Part shown: positions 1-7,947 of the stretch, piece after piece
Layout: every line of letters begins with the position of its first letter
How positions within the stretch are numbered: position 1 is the stretch's first letter
NCBI RefSeq assembly: GCF_039414295.1
Contig: NZ_JBCITM010000008.1
Span: forward strand, 118,895-182,894
Length of the DNA: 64,000 nt
From: Anoxynatronum sibiricum
GTDB lineage: Bacteria; Bacillota; Clostridia; Peptostreptococcales; Tindalliaceae
Direction of reading: 5' to 3'
Translations under genes and position numbers: made by a program
The notes under the pieces: model-generated
What the model saw: only the letters and a program-made list of their open reading frames with translations
The model's database searches: none
What the model was told of the DNA's origin: nothing

Positions 1-128
1 GCAATGGTCGTGCTGAGGGCATAATGAACCCCCATATCGATGAGAAGCTTATAGATCACCAGGTTGACCAACGTGGTGACCACTCCAAAAATCAGGTACG
101 ACGTATAATGACGGATGCGGGGACTCAT
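1..128 (-). CDS. GtrA-like membrane protein, 5' part only
   Basis: This is the N-terminal part of a gene that runs out of the window at base 1. The roughly 42 visible residues begin MSPRIRHYTSYLIFG and continue with a hydrophobic helix (residues 10-23) and the pattern VTTLVNLVIYKLLI. This is typical of the first membrane segment of GtrA family proteins, small four-helix membrane proteins thought to flip polyprenyl-phosphate-linked sugars. Its ATG overlaps the stop of the upstream glycosyltransferase as ATGA, so the two are probably translationally coupled. A GT2 transferase next to GtrA is the classic GtrB/GtrA glucosylation pair. The C-terminal three quarters cannot be judged. Confidence 0.75.
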   Translation of the reverse strand, partial: MSPRIRHYTSYLIFGVVTTLVNLVIYKLLIDMGVHYALSTTI

Positions 129-1129
129 GGCAGCTCCTCCCCTTCTCTAAAAGCGCGGGCTTCCCACTCCCGGGGGCCGGGCCGCCGGGCTGCTTCCGGC
201 CATTCTTCCTGAATGGTGTAAAGCGGTCGTCGCCGCACTTCATCATAGATGCGCACCAGATATTCTCCCAAAATGCCCATTGCCAGCAGGTTCATTCCCA
301 GCAGCATTCCCAGCAGGCTCTGGCCGCCGGTGTAAAAGAGATTGCCGGCACTGCCAGTCAGCCAGGCAATCACCCACACCAGCAGCAGCATTTTGGAAAC
401 GCCTGTCACCAACAGGCCTGCCTGGCGAATCCAGTAAACGGGTTTGTGGGAAAAGGAGATAATGCCGTCGAAGGCCAGCTGCAGCATTTTGGAAAGGGGG
501 TATTTGGATTCCCCGGCAAACCGCTCTTCCCGCCGATACAGGAAGGCTGTCTGGCGAAAACCGATCCAGCTCACCATACCCCGGAGAAACCGGTTATGTT
601 CCGGCATGTTTTTAAAGACCTCCACCACCTGGCGGTCCATGAGGCGAAAATCGCCGGTATCCATGGGAATGGCCACCTGGGTGAGGCGGTTGAGAATACG
701 GTAGAACCCTTTGGCAGTAACCAGCTTAAACCAGGTCTCACCGGCTCGCTGCTCCCGCTGACCATACACCACATGCCAGCCTTCCTGCCATTTGGCCACC
801 ATTTGGGGAATCAGCTCCGGCGGGTCCTGCAGGTCGGCATCGATCACCGCCACAGCTTCCCCCCGTGCCTTGTGAATGCCGGCAGTCACCGCAATCTGGT
901 GACCGAAGTTTCGGGCAAAGCCGATGACCCGCACCCGTTCATCGGCTGTGGCCAGTTCTTTTAAGATATCAAGGGTATCGTCAGTGCTCCCGTCGTTGAC
1001 ATAGAGCAGCTCACCGGCAAAAACTGCCCGCTGGTCGTCCAGCATTTGGGTGAGGCGTCGGTGACACTCTCGAGCCACGTCGTGCTCATTGTACATGGGA
1101 ACCACGATGGAAATCAGGGGTTTTGTCAT
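125..1129 (-). CDS. Family 2 glycosyltransferase, GtrB/DPM1-like
   Basis: A 334-residue polyprenyl-phosphate glycosyltransferase of the GtrB/ArnC/DPM1 type. It probably moves a sugar from a nucleotide donor to undecaprenyl phosphate at the inner face of the membrane. The GT-A start is clear (ISIVVPMYNE), followed by a VIDADLQDPPE metal-binding segment and DTGDFRLMDR in the acceptor region. Two C-terminal hydrophobic segments (about residues 230-300) match the family. I chose the ATG at 1129 because GGGAG lies about 9 bases upstream; the open frame extends 15 residues further without a better site. The gene precedes gtrA with an ATGA overlap and follows galU and a GT39-like gene, which suggests a surface glycan decoration cluster. 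Confidence 0.88.
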   Translation of the reverse strand: MTKPLISIVVPMYNEHDVARECHRRLTQMLDDQRAVFAGELLYVNDGSTDDTLDILKELATADERVRVIGFARNFGHQIAVTAGIHKARGEAVAVIDADLQDPPELIPQMVAKWQEGWHVVYGQREQRAGETWFKLVTAKGFYRILNRLTQVAIPMDTGDFRLMDRQVVEVFKNMPEHNRFLRGMVSWIGFRQTAFLYRREERFAGESKYPLSKMLQLAFDGIISFSHKPVYWIRQAGLLVTGVSKMLLLVWVIAWLTGSAGNLFYTGGQSLLGMLLGMNLLAMGILGEYLVRIYDEVRRRPLYTIQEEWPEAARRPGPREWEARAFREGEELP

Positions 1130-1409
1130 GTTTTTCGCTCCCTGCGCTGTATTCTGCAGCCATCTTCTATTCATTTCAGCTTTTATTCACTTGATTCACA
1201 ACCACTTGATTTGATCCACCACACCTGTGAATGACATTCATGTTGTTGCCCTTCTCAGCTTACCCCAACCGTCGGCTTCTGTCCAGTGGCTCGAACCGCG
1301 CTATGGGCACCGCAGGCACCCCATGGTGCCCCGGTGATTCACACTGCCTGTTTCATTATGGTAGACTGACTGTTTCCCTTATCTGAACTGACTGTTTCGG
1401 TGACACTGA

Positions 1410-3143
1410 CTATTCATTGGCAACTTGCTTGCCGACAGCCTTTCCTTTCAGCTGACTGGACAAGTGATCAAGAAGCAGCCCGCCCCCATAGGCAGCGGAA
1501 AGCATGAAAAGGGGCACCAGACTGTGATGATACCGTGACTGCACTTCAATGAGCACATGCATGGCAATGAAGCCGAAAAATAAAATGGCAATAAAGGCAT
1601 TAAAGGAGGCCATTCGGCGCTGCCGGGTAAGCCACAGCCCTGCCAGCGTAAGCCACATGAGGTTTAAATAGTGCACCTGGGAAAGCACCTGCAGCTCCTG
1701 TCGGTATTCTTCCGCCCACAGGCTCACTGCCGTTACCCGATCCAGCTCCAGCATGCCCCAGTAAAACCCGTAGTCGGAAACCGCCCACTGAATGGCAAAT
1801 TTTCGCTCCACCAGCAGCCAGAAATCCCGGTAATCTTCCCGAATGCGTTCCATTCCCCGACGCCAGGCTTCTTCGTGAATGCGGTCAAAGTCATAATCAT
1901 ATTCTTCGATAATGGCCCAGTCGTCGGCGCTCCACATACCCCGGGAGGCCTGGTTGGTCCCCACATAAAGGTTGAAGCCGGCACCGGTTTTTCCCAGAGG
2001 CACCAGCACCTGGGGCTCATAAATGGCGTTGAGGGTGGTGAGGGTCAATAGAAAACCGGCCACCACCAATGCCAGCACGATTCCCCGGCCCAGAAGAATC
2101 TGCTGCCAGACTTGCAGGGGTTTCCTTTTCGAAGTCACTGGCTTTTTGACAGCGGCCGCCTCCTGAACGTCATCCGATGCAGTATGGCTTTCAGCCGTGT
2201 CGGGCCGCCCTTTTTCCAAATGGTGTATTCCACGGATGCTTCGGCCCTGCAACTCTCCATCAAAGGGTTTCAGGCCTAAGTATAGGAGAAAGGCAGGGAA
2301 TAGCAGGGATGCCACCGGCCGCACCACATGGGCCAGGGAGAGGAGTGCCCCTGCAGCCAGGGCCAGTCCCCAGGCTTTGGGAAAAATGCCGGCCCCCGAT
2401 TCCAGATGGGTGGCCATGACGAAAAGGAGCAACACGCCCACCAACAGCATGGTGAACAGGTGCTCTCCCCCCAGTACATTGCCGTAATAAATCTGCCCCG
2501 GCCACAGGGCAAACAGGAGGGCCGCGCCCCGGCCCACCCGGGGGGAGAAGGCCCGTTTTCCCAGTTCATAGAGAAGCAACACTGTCACCAGCCCGCAGAA
2601 AAAATTAAACCAACGGGCCACAGCGGTTTCTGTGCCAAATAGCTGCATCACCCAGGACAAGATCAGCGGGTAGCCGGTGAGGTGGGGAAAGACCCCCCGA
2701 ATCTGGGCAATGGCCCCGGGATCGCCTCCCACAATGGACCGGGCATAGTTCAGGTAACGGGCAAAATCCCAGAGGGGGGTGGTTTCCACCAGCCGCATCC
2801 ACACAAACCGGGGAGCTGCCGCCAGCCCGGTCACCAGCACCGGAAATACAAAGGGCCGGTGGAGCCAGGGCATTTTTTCAACACCCCACAAGAGCAGGGC
2901 AAAGACCGCCGCTGTGAAGAGAGACCAAAAAAGAAAGAGGGTGGCGGGGTATTCCAGCAACAGCGGCCCCCGTTCAAACACCCCCAGTATGATGATGAGA
3001 CTGACAAAAAACGCAAAAGCACCGGTCACCACGGGGGTCACCGGCCAACGGTCCAGCCATTGAAAGGGGTTCTTCTGAAGATGCTTTTGCTGTATGTTCC
3101 GGGAAGCCTGCTGCTGCCCGTCAGTGCCTTTGCTGATTTTCAT
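1410..3143 (-). CDS. GT39/ArnT-like membrane glycosyltransferase
   Basis: A 577-residue polytopic protein with about ten hydrophobic segments, resembling the PMT/ArnT superfamily (GT39, GT83) that transfers sugars from polyprenyl carriers on the outer face of the membrane. The first extracytoplasmic loop holds LWDFARYLNYA, whose Asp sits where these enzymes keep a catalytic acid. It is followed by the GVFPHLTGYPLI loop and the segment LLYELGKRAFSPRVGRGAAL, typical of the family. A charged linker near residues 310-350 (RKPL, SHTASDD) interrupts the helices. GGAGG lies 7 bases before the ATG at 3143, so this start is preferred over one 11 codons upstream that would overlap galU. It sits between galU and the GT2/GtrA pair. 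The substrate cannot be inferred. Confidence 0.8.
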   Translation of the reverse strand: MKISKGTDGQQQASRNIQQKHLQKNPFQWLDRWPVTPVVTGAFAFFVSLIIILGVFERGPLLLEYPATLFLFWSLFTAAVFALLLWGVEKMPWLHRPFVFPVLVTGLAAAPRFVWMRLVETTPLWDFARYLNYARSIVGGDPGAIAQIRGVFPHLTGYPLILSWVMQLFGTETAVARWFNFFCGLVTVLLLYELGKRAFSPRVGRGAALLFALWPGQIYYGNVLGGEHLFTMLLVGVLLLFVMATHLESGAGIFPKAWGLALAAGALLSLAHVVRPVASLLFPAFLLYLGLKPFDGELQGRSIRGIHHLEKGRPDTAESHTASDDVQEAAAVKKPVTSKRKPLQVWQQILLGRGIVLALVVAGFLLTLTTLNAIYEPQVLVPLGKTGAGFNLYVGTNQASRGMWSADDWAIIEEYDYDFDRIHEEAWRRGMERIREDYRDFWLLVERKFAIQWAVSDYGFYWGMLELDRVTAVSLWAEEYRQELQVLSQVHYLNLMWLTLAGLWLTRQRRMASFNAFIAILFFGFIAMHVLIEVQSRYHHSLVPLFMLSAAYGGGLLLDHLSSQLKGKAVGKQVANE

Positions 3144-3172
3144 GGGATTGCCTCCATACGAACCTGCCTGTT

Positions 3173-4063
3173 TCATGCTTCAATGTCGCAGAAGCCCTGT
3201 TCCTGGGTCAGTTTCTTCAGATACTTCATAAAGGGTTCTTTCAGATCTTCCCGCTTCAGGGCAAATTCCACCGTGGCCTGAAGGAATCCCAGTTTATCTC
3301 CCACATCATAGCGGGTGCCTTCAAAAATATAGGCATACATGGCTTCCTGACGCACCAGGGTGCGCAGGGCGTCTGTCAACTGAATTTCGCCGCCTTTGCC
3401 CGGCTGGGTGTTTTCCAGAATGGGAAAAATCTGAGGACTGATAATGTAGCGGCCCAAAATAGCCACATTGGTGGGCGCTTCATCCACTGCGGGTTTTTCC
3501 ACCAGGTCTTTCACCTTGTACACCCGGTCTTCAATCCACTTGCCTTCAATAATGCCGTATTTGTCCACCTCAGATTCGGGCACTTCCTGCACGCCCAATA
3601 CGGTGGTTTTGTATTCGTTGTAGATTTGAATCATCTGGGCCAGGCAGGGGGTTTTTGCATCGACAATGTCATCTCCCAGCAGCACGGCAAAGGGTTCATT
3701 GCCTATGAAGCTTCTGGCACAGTAAATGGCGTGCCCCAGGCCCTTGGGTTCCTTCTGGCGAATGTAGTGGATATTCACCATTTCAGAAATCTGCTGCACG
3801 GTTTTAAGAAGTTCATCCTTCCCCTTTTTTTCCAGTTCCAGCTCCAGCTCAATGGATTTATCGAAATGATCCTCGATGGACTGCTTGTTACGGCCGGTGA
3901 TGATGAGAATCTCCTCGATACCGGAGGCCACCGCTTCTTCAATGATATACTGCAGGGTGGGTTTATCCACAATGGGAAGCATTTCTTTGGGCTGGGCCTT
4001 GGTGGCGGGCAAAAAACGGGTGCCCAGACCCGCTGCCGGTATAATGGCTTTTTTAACAATCAT
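3173..4063 (-). CDS. galU: UTP-glucose-1-phosphate uridylyltransferase
   Basis: GalU makes UDP-glucose from UTP and glucose 1-phosphate in the cytoplasm and supplies envelope glycan synthesis. The 296-residue product has normal family length. It opens with the nucleotidyltransferase signature KAIIPAAGLGTRFLPATKA (about residues 5-23) and continues with KEMLPIVDKPTLQYI, AVLLGDDIVD and VEKP, as in bacterial GalU proteins. AAGGAG stands about 9 bases before the ATG. The gene heads a minus-strand run with the GT39-like and GT2 transferases, consistent with feeding sugar donors to them. Confidence 0.96.
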   Translation of the reverse strand: MIVKKAIIPAAGLGTRFLPATKAQPKEMLPIVDKPTLQYIIEEAVASGIEEILIITGRNKQSIEDHFDKSIELELELEKKGKDELLKTVQQISEMVNIHYIRQKEPKGLGHAIYCARSFIGNEPFAVLLGDDIVDAKTPCLAQMIQIYNEYKTTVLGVQEVPESEVDKYGIIEGKWIEDRVYKVKDLVEKPAVDEAPTNVAILGRYIISPQIFPILENTQPGKGGEIQLTDALRTLVRQEAMYAYIFEGTRYDVGDKLGFLQATVEFALKREDLKEPFMKYLKKLTQEQGFCDIEA

Positions 4064-4118
4064 GGCGCTTCACTCCTTATGGGTTCTGTTTAACAAGGGG
4101 CTTGCATGAGATCCATTT

Positions 4119-4598
4119 CTACGGTTGAAACAGCCGGAGTAATCCGGTGCTGCCAGAAAGCACCAGCAGCCCTGCGATGACATTTCCGATGAAGATGGCG
4201 GGAAAAGCCAGCTTGAATCGCAGGTTCAGCAGCACCGCCGCCAGCGAGCCCGTCCAGACACCGGTGCCAGGCAGGGGGATGGCCACCAGAAAAATCAGGC
4301 CGACAAAGCCAAACCGCCGGGCCCGCTCACCTTTGGCCATGGTGCGGCTGGTGAGGCCGTGGATCAACCGGTCCAGCAGAGGGTGCAGCCGGGACAAGAT
4401 GTCAAAAACAGGTCGGATTCCAAAAACAATAAAGGGCACCGGCAGCAGGCTGCCTGCCAGGCTGATGAAAAATGCGTGCCAGGGAGAAAAACCCAAAGAA
4501 AGGCCAAAGGGAATGGATCCCCGCAGTTCGATGATGGGCAGAGCTGCCATGAAAAACACTAAAAATTCGTTTCGTATCCAAGTGAATAGATGTTCCAT
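4119..4598 (-). CDS. Small multidrug-export family membrane protein (COG2426)
   Basis: A membrane protein of about 159 residues matching the putative small multi-drug export family (PF06695). It shows the family signature MAALPIIELRGSIPFGLSLG near the N terminus, then PLPGTGVWTGSLAAVLL, and four hydrophobic segments. The transport role is only a database label; no substrate is established. The ATG at 4598 is followed at once by conserved sequence. Its ribosome site is weak (GGAG about 13 bases away), and the frame remains open 62 codons upstream, so the start is less certain than the family. It is followed, 56 bases on, by galU in the same direction. Confidence 0.72.
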   Translation of the reverse strand: MEHLFTWIRNEFLVFFMAALPIIELRGSIPFGLSLGFSPWHAFFISLAGSLLPVPFIVFGIRPVFDILSRLHPLLDRLIHGLTSRTMAKGERARRFGFVGLIFLVAIPLPGTGVWTGSLAAVLLNLRFKLAFPAIFIGNVIAGLLVLSGSTGLLRLFQP

Positions 4599-4740
4599 AT
4601 GAAGTTCAGCGCTCCGTTCCTCTATTAGTTGTTTCTTTTCAGTGAAAAAGCCGCCGGTGGAGTCCCGCGGATTGATGAAGCTGATGAGCATGATACCGTT
4701 ACAGGCCCATTGTATCATGATTTTGATGGATTTTCCACTG

Positions 4741-4778
4741 AAAACACTGAAAAGCGCCAACCCGGAGATTAGCGCTTC
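4741..4778 (-). terminator. Rho-independent terminator after stalk protein gene
   Basis: On the minus strand, eight bases after the stop at 4785, AAGCGC pairs with GCGCTT (4772-4777 with 4752-4757) across a 14-base loop, followed by a T-rich stretch. It should separate the secreted stalk protein from the downstream membrane protein gene. Confidence 0.55.
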
Positions 4779-4784
4779 AGACAA

Positions 4785-6053
4785 TTACCTGGTATACACA
4801 ATGACAATTTCCCGGGTGCTGTTGATCCAGTCGGCTTTGGCATCCAGGTTTTCTGAGGCAAACCTGACGGGTACAAAGGTGCGGCCGCCCTGGGACACGG
4901 GTGCCACGTCCATTCGGGCTGATGCGCCGTTCCTCCGCACTTCATTTTTGTTCAGCCACATTTCCACCACCTGGCTCCGGGCGTTGAGACTGATTCTGCT
5001 TTCACTGCCTTCCCAGCCCACATTGCCTCCCATGGCTTCCACAATAGCTCGAATGGGTACCATGCTGCGCCCAGCGATAATGATGGGGGTGGTGCCCCGG
5101 CCGGGATCAATTTCCTGGTTCACACCGTTCACAATCATGATGGGGTTGTCCAGTTGCAAAATGATGAAGCTTTTTTCACTGCCCACATGGGTGATCTTGG
5201 TGCCGGTTCTTCTGGAGAATTTGGCAATGGCATCTCCCAGACGCTCTTCAATGCCTTCCAGCGGCCTTGCTTCTGCCAGTACAGGTAGCACGGTGTAATG
5301 GTACTCGGTTTCCGGCTCCACATTCACGTCCACAAACCGTGTGGCAGTGATGTAAAAGTCGGTGACAGAGATACCCAGATCATCCCGGCTTGTGGAGCGG
5401 AATACCCGGTATCCCAGTGCATTGGCGGTACGGGACCATCCCATGCGCACACCGGAATCAAAGACTTCACTGTTGCTGTCGCCTGGTTCGGTGACGATCT
5501 GAACCGGCTGAACCACTTCTTCCTCCACAGGTTCAATGACGGGTTGGGCCGGCTGCGGTTCTTCTTCAAAGGGTTCCGCAACAGGAGGAATGGGATCTTC
5601 TTCCACCGGTGCCTGTTCGTCGCCCAGTCGCTGGTACATGGTGGTGCCTCTTTGAGTCTTTTGAGTAAAAGGATGGACAGTAATAGAGTTGATCACAATT
5701 GACTGGTTGTCTTCCCGAAGGGTCAGTGTGGCTGTTTCAGACCATGCCACGAGACGGTTCCCAGCCTGCTGAAAATACCCCAGTGAATCAAGAACCCATT
5801 CGTTTTCACCGTTACTGACAATATTTCGCAGCTGTTGATCACCCACTGTCACAGGATAGTTTCTCCAAGCCGAGTTGTTAATTTCATGAAAAAATCCTTC
5901 GCTACCTGTAATTCTAAGAACCTGCCCGTCACTTCGCTCCCACAGTCCTTCAATGGCCTGGGTGTCCGCCGATGCGGAAAGGGTCATGGCCATCAGAATG
6001 AGTCCCATGAGAACGAATCCTGTCAACCCCTTCTTAAACCATTTTCTTTTCAA
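4785..6053 (-). CDS. Secreted protein with stalk (Cu-amine-oxidase N1-like) domain
   Basis: A 422-residue exported protein. The signal peptide covers about residues 1-29 (positive KRKWFKKG, hydrophobic core, ASA-DT cleavage). Residues 30-130 form a beta-rich domain of unknown kind (LWERSDGQVLRI). A Pro/Glu linker (about 150-190) leads to a fibronectin-III-like stretch (GYRVFRSTSRDD, EYHYTVLPVL). The C terminus is a copper-amine-oxidase N1-like stalk domain: PIIIAGRSMVPIRAIVEAMG, then GGRTFVPVRFASENLDA. These domains are common in clostridial surface proteins and are not known to bind copper here. The start is TTG, fixed by AAGGAGG seven bases upstream. Two other stalk proteins occur at 15.7 and 47.7 kb. 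Confidence 0.78.
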   Translation of the reverse strand: MKRKWFKKGLTGFVLMGLILMAMTLSASADTQAIEGLWERSDGQVLRITGSEGFFHEINNSAWRNYPVTVGDQQLRNIVSNGENEWVLDSLGYFQQAGNRLVAWSETATLTLREDNQSIVINSITVHPFTQKTQRGTTMYQRLGDEQAPVEEDPIPPVAEPFEEEPQPAQPVIEPVEEEVVQPVQIVTEPGDSNSEVFDSGVRMGWSRTANALGYRVFRSTSRDDLGISVTDFYITATRFVDVNVEPETEYHYTVLPVLAEARPLEGIEERLGDAIAKFSRRTGTKITHVGSEKSFIILQLDNPIMIVNGVNQEIDPGRGTTPIIIAGRSMVPIRAIVEAMGGNVGWEGSESRISLNARSQVVEMWLNKNEVRRNGASARMDVAPVSQGGRTFVPVRFASENLDAKADWINSTREIVIVYTR

Positions 6054-6138
6054 TGTTTTTCCTCCTTGTCCTTATGGTTCAATATGCTGTTCTTTTCTCA
6101 AATGATTCGGCAAGCTGATGATTTTGCAGAATGGCGGG

Positions 6139-6498
6139 TTATACTTTCGCCTGTTTTTCGGCAATATCACCAATCACCGGCAACTTAAACCATTCATGCT
6201 TGTAGGCTTTGACCAGCAGTATGATCCACGCAACCAGGAAAACCAACGGCATAAAAAGCCCCACGATCCATCCAATCACAGGAATTAGCCCCAGCACCGT
6301 GTAGACCACCATACTGACAATGGTGAGCAGGATAGCTTGCATGGCGTGAAATTTCACAAACCTGCTTTCTTTCTCCAGCACTAAAAAGAGAATGCCTGAG
6401 ACAATTCCAAACACGTGGGCTAAAAGGGCTGCCACGTTCTCGTCCATCCCAAGAGATGATTTCGGCGTTGTTGCTGTAAATTTATTTTCTTCACTCAT
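6139..6498 (-). CDS. DUF4870 family membrane protein
   Basis: A 119-residue membrane protein with the features of DUF4870/TIC20-like proteins: a short polar N terminus, then MDENVAALLAHVFGIVSG, ESRFVKFHAMQAIL, and a C-terminal VAWIILLVKAYKHEWFKLPV. Three to four hydrophobic helices are visible. No biochemical role is known for the family. I chose the ATG at 6498, with GGAGG 8 bases upstream, over one five codons earlier. Its neighbours are a secreted protein downstream and a lipoprotein upstream, so an envelope role is plausible but unproved. Confidence 0.82.
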   Translation of the reverse strand: MSEENKFTATTPKSSLGMDENVAALLAHVFGIVSGILFLVLEKESRFVKFHAMQAILLTIVSMVVYTVLGLIPVIGWIVGLFMPLVFLVAWIILLVKAYKHEWFKLPVIGDIAEKQAKV

Positions 6499-6535
6499 TT
6501 TCTTGCCCTCCATTTTAGTTTGTCTTGATCGGCAT

Positions 6536-7288
6536 CTACCAGTTCATTTCCATAATGTCGTAACCTGCCGGTACTTTGAACACAGAATCAGCCACGCCGC
6601 CCACTTTTAAATTGGTTATTTCCATCACATACGTTTCGTCGTCTGTTTCTCCTTCCATGCGAACAGGAAGTGCATAGTCGGCATGAATCCACACCTTTAC
6701 GTTTTCATAGTCGCCATCATCCTGAAACACGTAGGTGGGCATCCCATTGATGGTGTCTGTGCCCAGAAATGTCATGCTGCCCCAGTCATAATCTGCATCC
6801 ATGAAATCCTCATCAAAGTCATCTTCATAGTAATCATCTTCATCATCCAGATCCATGCGAATACCCGTCATTTCGTCAGGCTGAAGCATGTAGGTGTACT
6901 CGCCGTCTTCCAGCATGATATAGTTGCCCTCTGAGGGGTTGGTGGCATCCATGCGACTCTTGTCACCTTTCATCCAAATCTGGGTGGTCATGGTGTACCC
7001 TTCCAGTGAATAAACCATATCGTAGCTTAATTCTGTGGGCATCGTCATGGAAGCCAGTTTGCTGATGACGGTGTCTCTGTCACCAGCTGTATCTCCCGAC
7101 GCCGTTGCCGGCTGTGCTGAAGCAGTCTCTGCCGATGCACTTTCAGCCGCCCCAGCTGCAGTCTCCTGGGGCACTGGGGCCTGTTCAGTCGGCTGTGAAC
7201 CTCCACAGCCTCCCAGAATCATTGCCACCAGTAATAGAACTGCGATCCAATAGGTTGCCTTCATCACCTGTTTTTGTTTCATAATCAT
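6536..7288 (-). CDS. Lipoprotein with LolA-like beta-sheet domain
   Basis: A 250-residue predicted lipoprotein. The signal peptide ends in the lipobox LGGC with the lipidated Cys at residue 28. A low-complexity Ala/Ser/Thr/Pro linker (about 30-70) leads into a domain rich in beta strands (MTTQIWMKGDKSRMDA, KVWIHADYALPVRME) that resembles the LolA/LolB or DUF4412 type fold often used to bind lipids. A very acidic insert (DDEDDYYEDDFDEDF) lies in the middle. The ATG at 7288 has GGAGG six bases upstream; a TTG two codons earlier is too close to that site. Function unknown. Confidence 0.7.
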   Translation of the reverse strand: MIMKQKQVMKATYWIAVLLLVAMILGGCGGSQPTEQAPVPQETAAGAAESASAETASAQPATASGDTAGDRDTVISKLASMTMPTELSYDMVYSLEGYTMTTQIWMKGDKSRMDATNPSEGNYIMLEDGEYTYMLQPDEMTGIRMDLDDEDDYYEDDFDEDFMDADYDWGSMTFLGTDTINGMPTYVFQDDGDYENVKVWIHADYALPVRMEGETDDETYVMEITNLKVGGVADSVFKVPAGYDIMEMNW

Positions 7289-7394
7289 CTTCAACCTCCT
7301 CTGGTATATTGCTTTTTCATGAATGGGTCGTTATCAGGATTCTTTGGGCTTTCACCTCCTGTCGCTGGATGCCTGCTCCCTTTCAGCTTTATCT

Positions 7395-7826
7395 TTACGT
7401 TAAATCAATGATTCTGGATTCTTTTGATTTCATTTTAATCATATGAATACCTTTATGACATGCTTGCCGCGATTGAAACGACATGCTGGTCATGACCAGA
7501 TCTCCTTTTATTCCAAAGGCATGAAAGTAAAACTGATGGCAGCTGTCCTGTTTTACGAAAAAACACGGATACCGCAGCTTGTTTTCATCGGTGATGATTT
7601 CAGATATGTCGCTGAACTTTCGGAGCTGGACAATGCTGTCTTCCAACAATGCCCGGTCTGTATAGCTTTTTGAAACAATGTAAAAACCTTCTTTTTCTTT
7701 GACATGCATCTCCTCTAAAAAAACAAAGTAGTAGCGGCCCGATGGGTTTTTTTTGATTTGAAAAACACACATACCTGAAATTTCACCTCTTTCACGAAGG
7801 TGCTTTATTTTTTGAATTGCACGCAT
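7395..7826 (-). CDS. YegP-like (DUF1508) protein
   Basis: A 143-codon open frame whose product looks like two DUF1508/YegP repeats. The first is FQIKKNPSGRYYFVFLEE with IVSKSYTDRALLEDSI. The second is FYFHAFGIKGDLVMTS followed by SRQACHKGIHMIK, close to the usual pattern of an aromatic strand, a TS turn and a helix ending in GI. YegP-type proteins are small, widespread and of unknown role. The annotated ATG at 7826 has no ribosome site and lies next to a TATAAT sequence. The Met 18 codons later (7772) begins exactly where the repeat starts and may be the true start. It is divergent from the histidine kinase gene. Confidence 0.55.
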   Translation of the reverse strand: MRAIQKIKHLRERGEISGMCVFQIKKNPSGRYYFVFLEEMHVKEKEGFYIVSKSYTDRALLEDSIVQLRKFSDISEIITDENKLRYPCFFVKQDSCHQFYFHAFGIKGDLVMTSMSFQSRQACHKGIHMIKMKSKESRIIDLT

Positions 7827-7883
7827 TATAATGATTATTATCTATTGTTGCGTCATGATGAAAGTGCTGATGGTCCATAAAAA

Positions 7884-7932
7884 AGTCATGGATGATGGGA
7901 AATGGTCACTCCATTTTTCATCATCCATGACT
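7884..7932. repeat. Long inverted repeat in kinase leader
   Basis: AGTCATGGATGATG (7884-7897) is repeated as a perfect inverted copy at 7919-7932. The inner bases also pair imperfectly (GGAAATGG with CCATTTTTC), giving a stem of over 20 base pairs with a small loop. It ends about 8 bases before the ribosome site of the kinase at 7948. It could be an mRNA hairpin controlling translation or an operator shared with the divergent gene. There is no T run, so it is not a plain terminator. Confidence 0.7.
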
Positions 7933-7947
7933 CCAGTGAGGTGAAAC

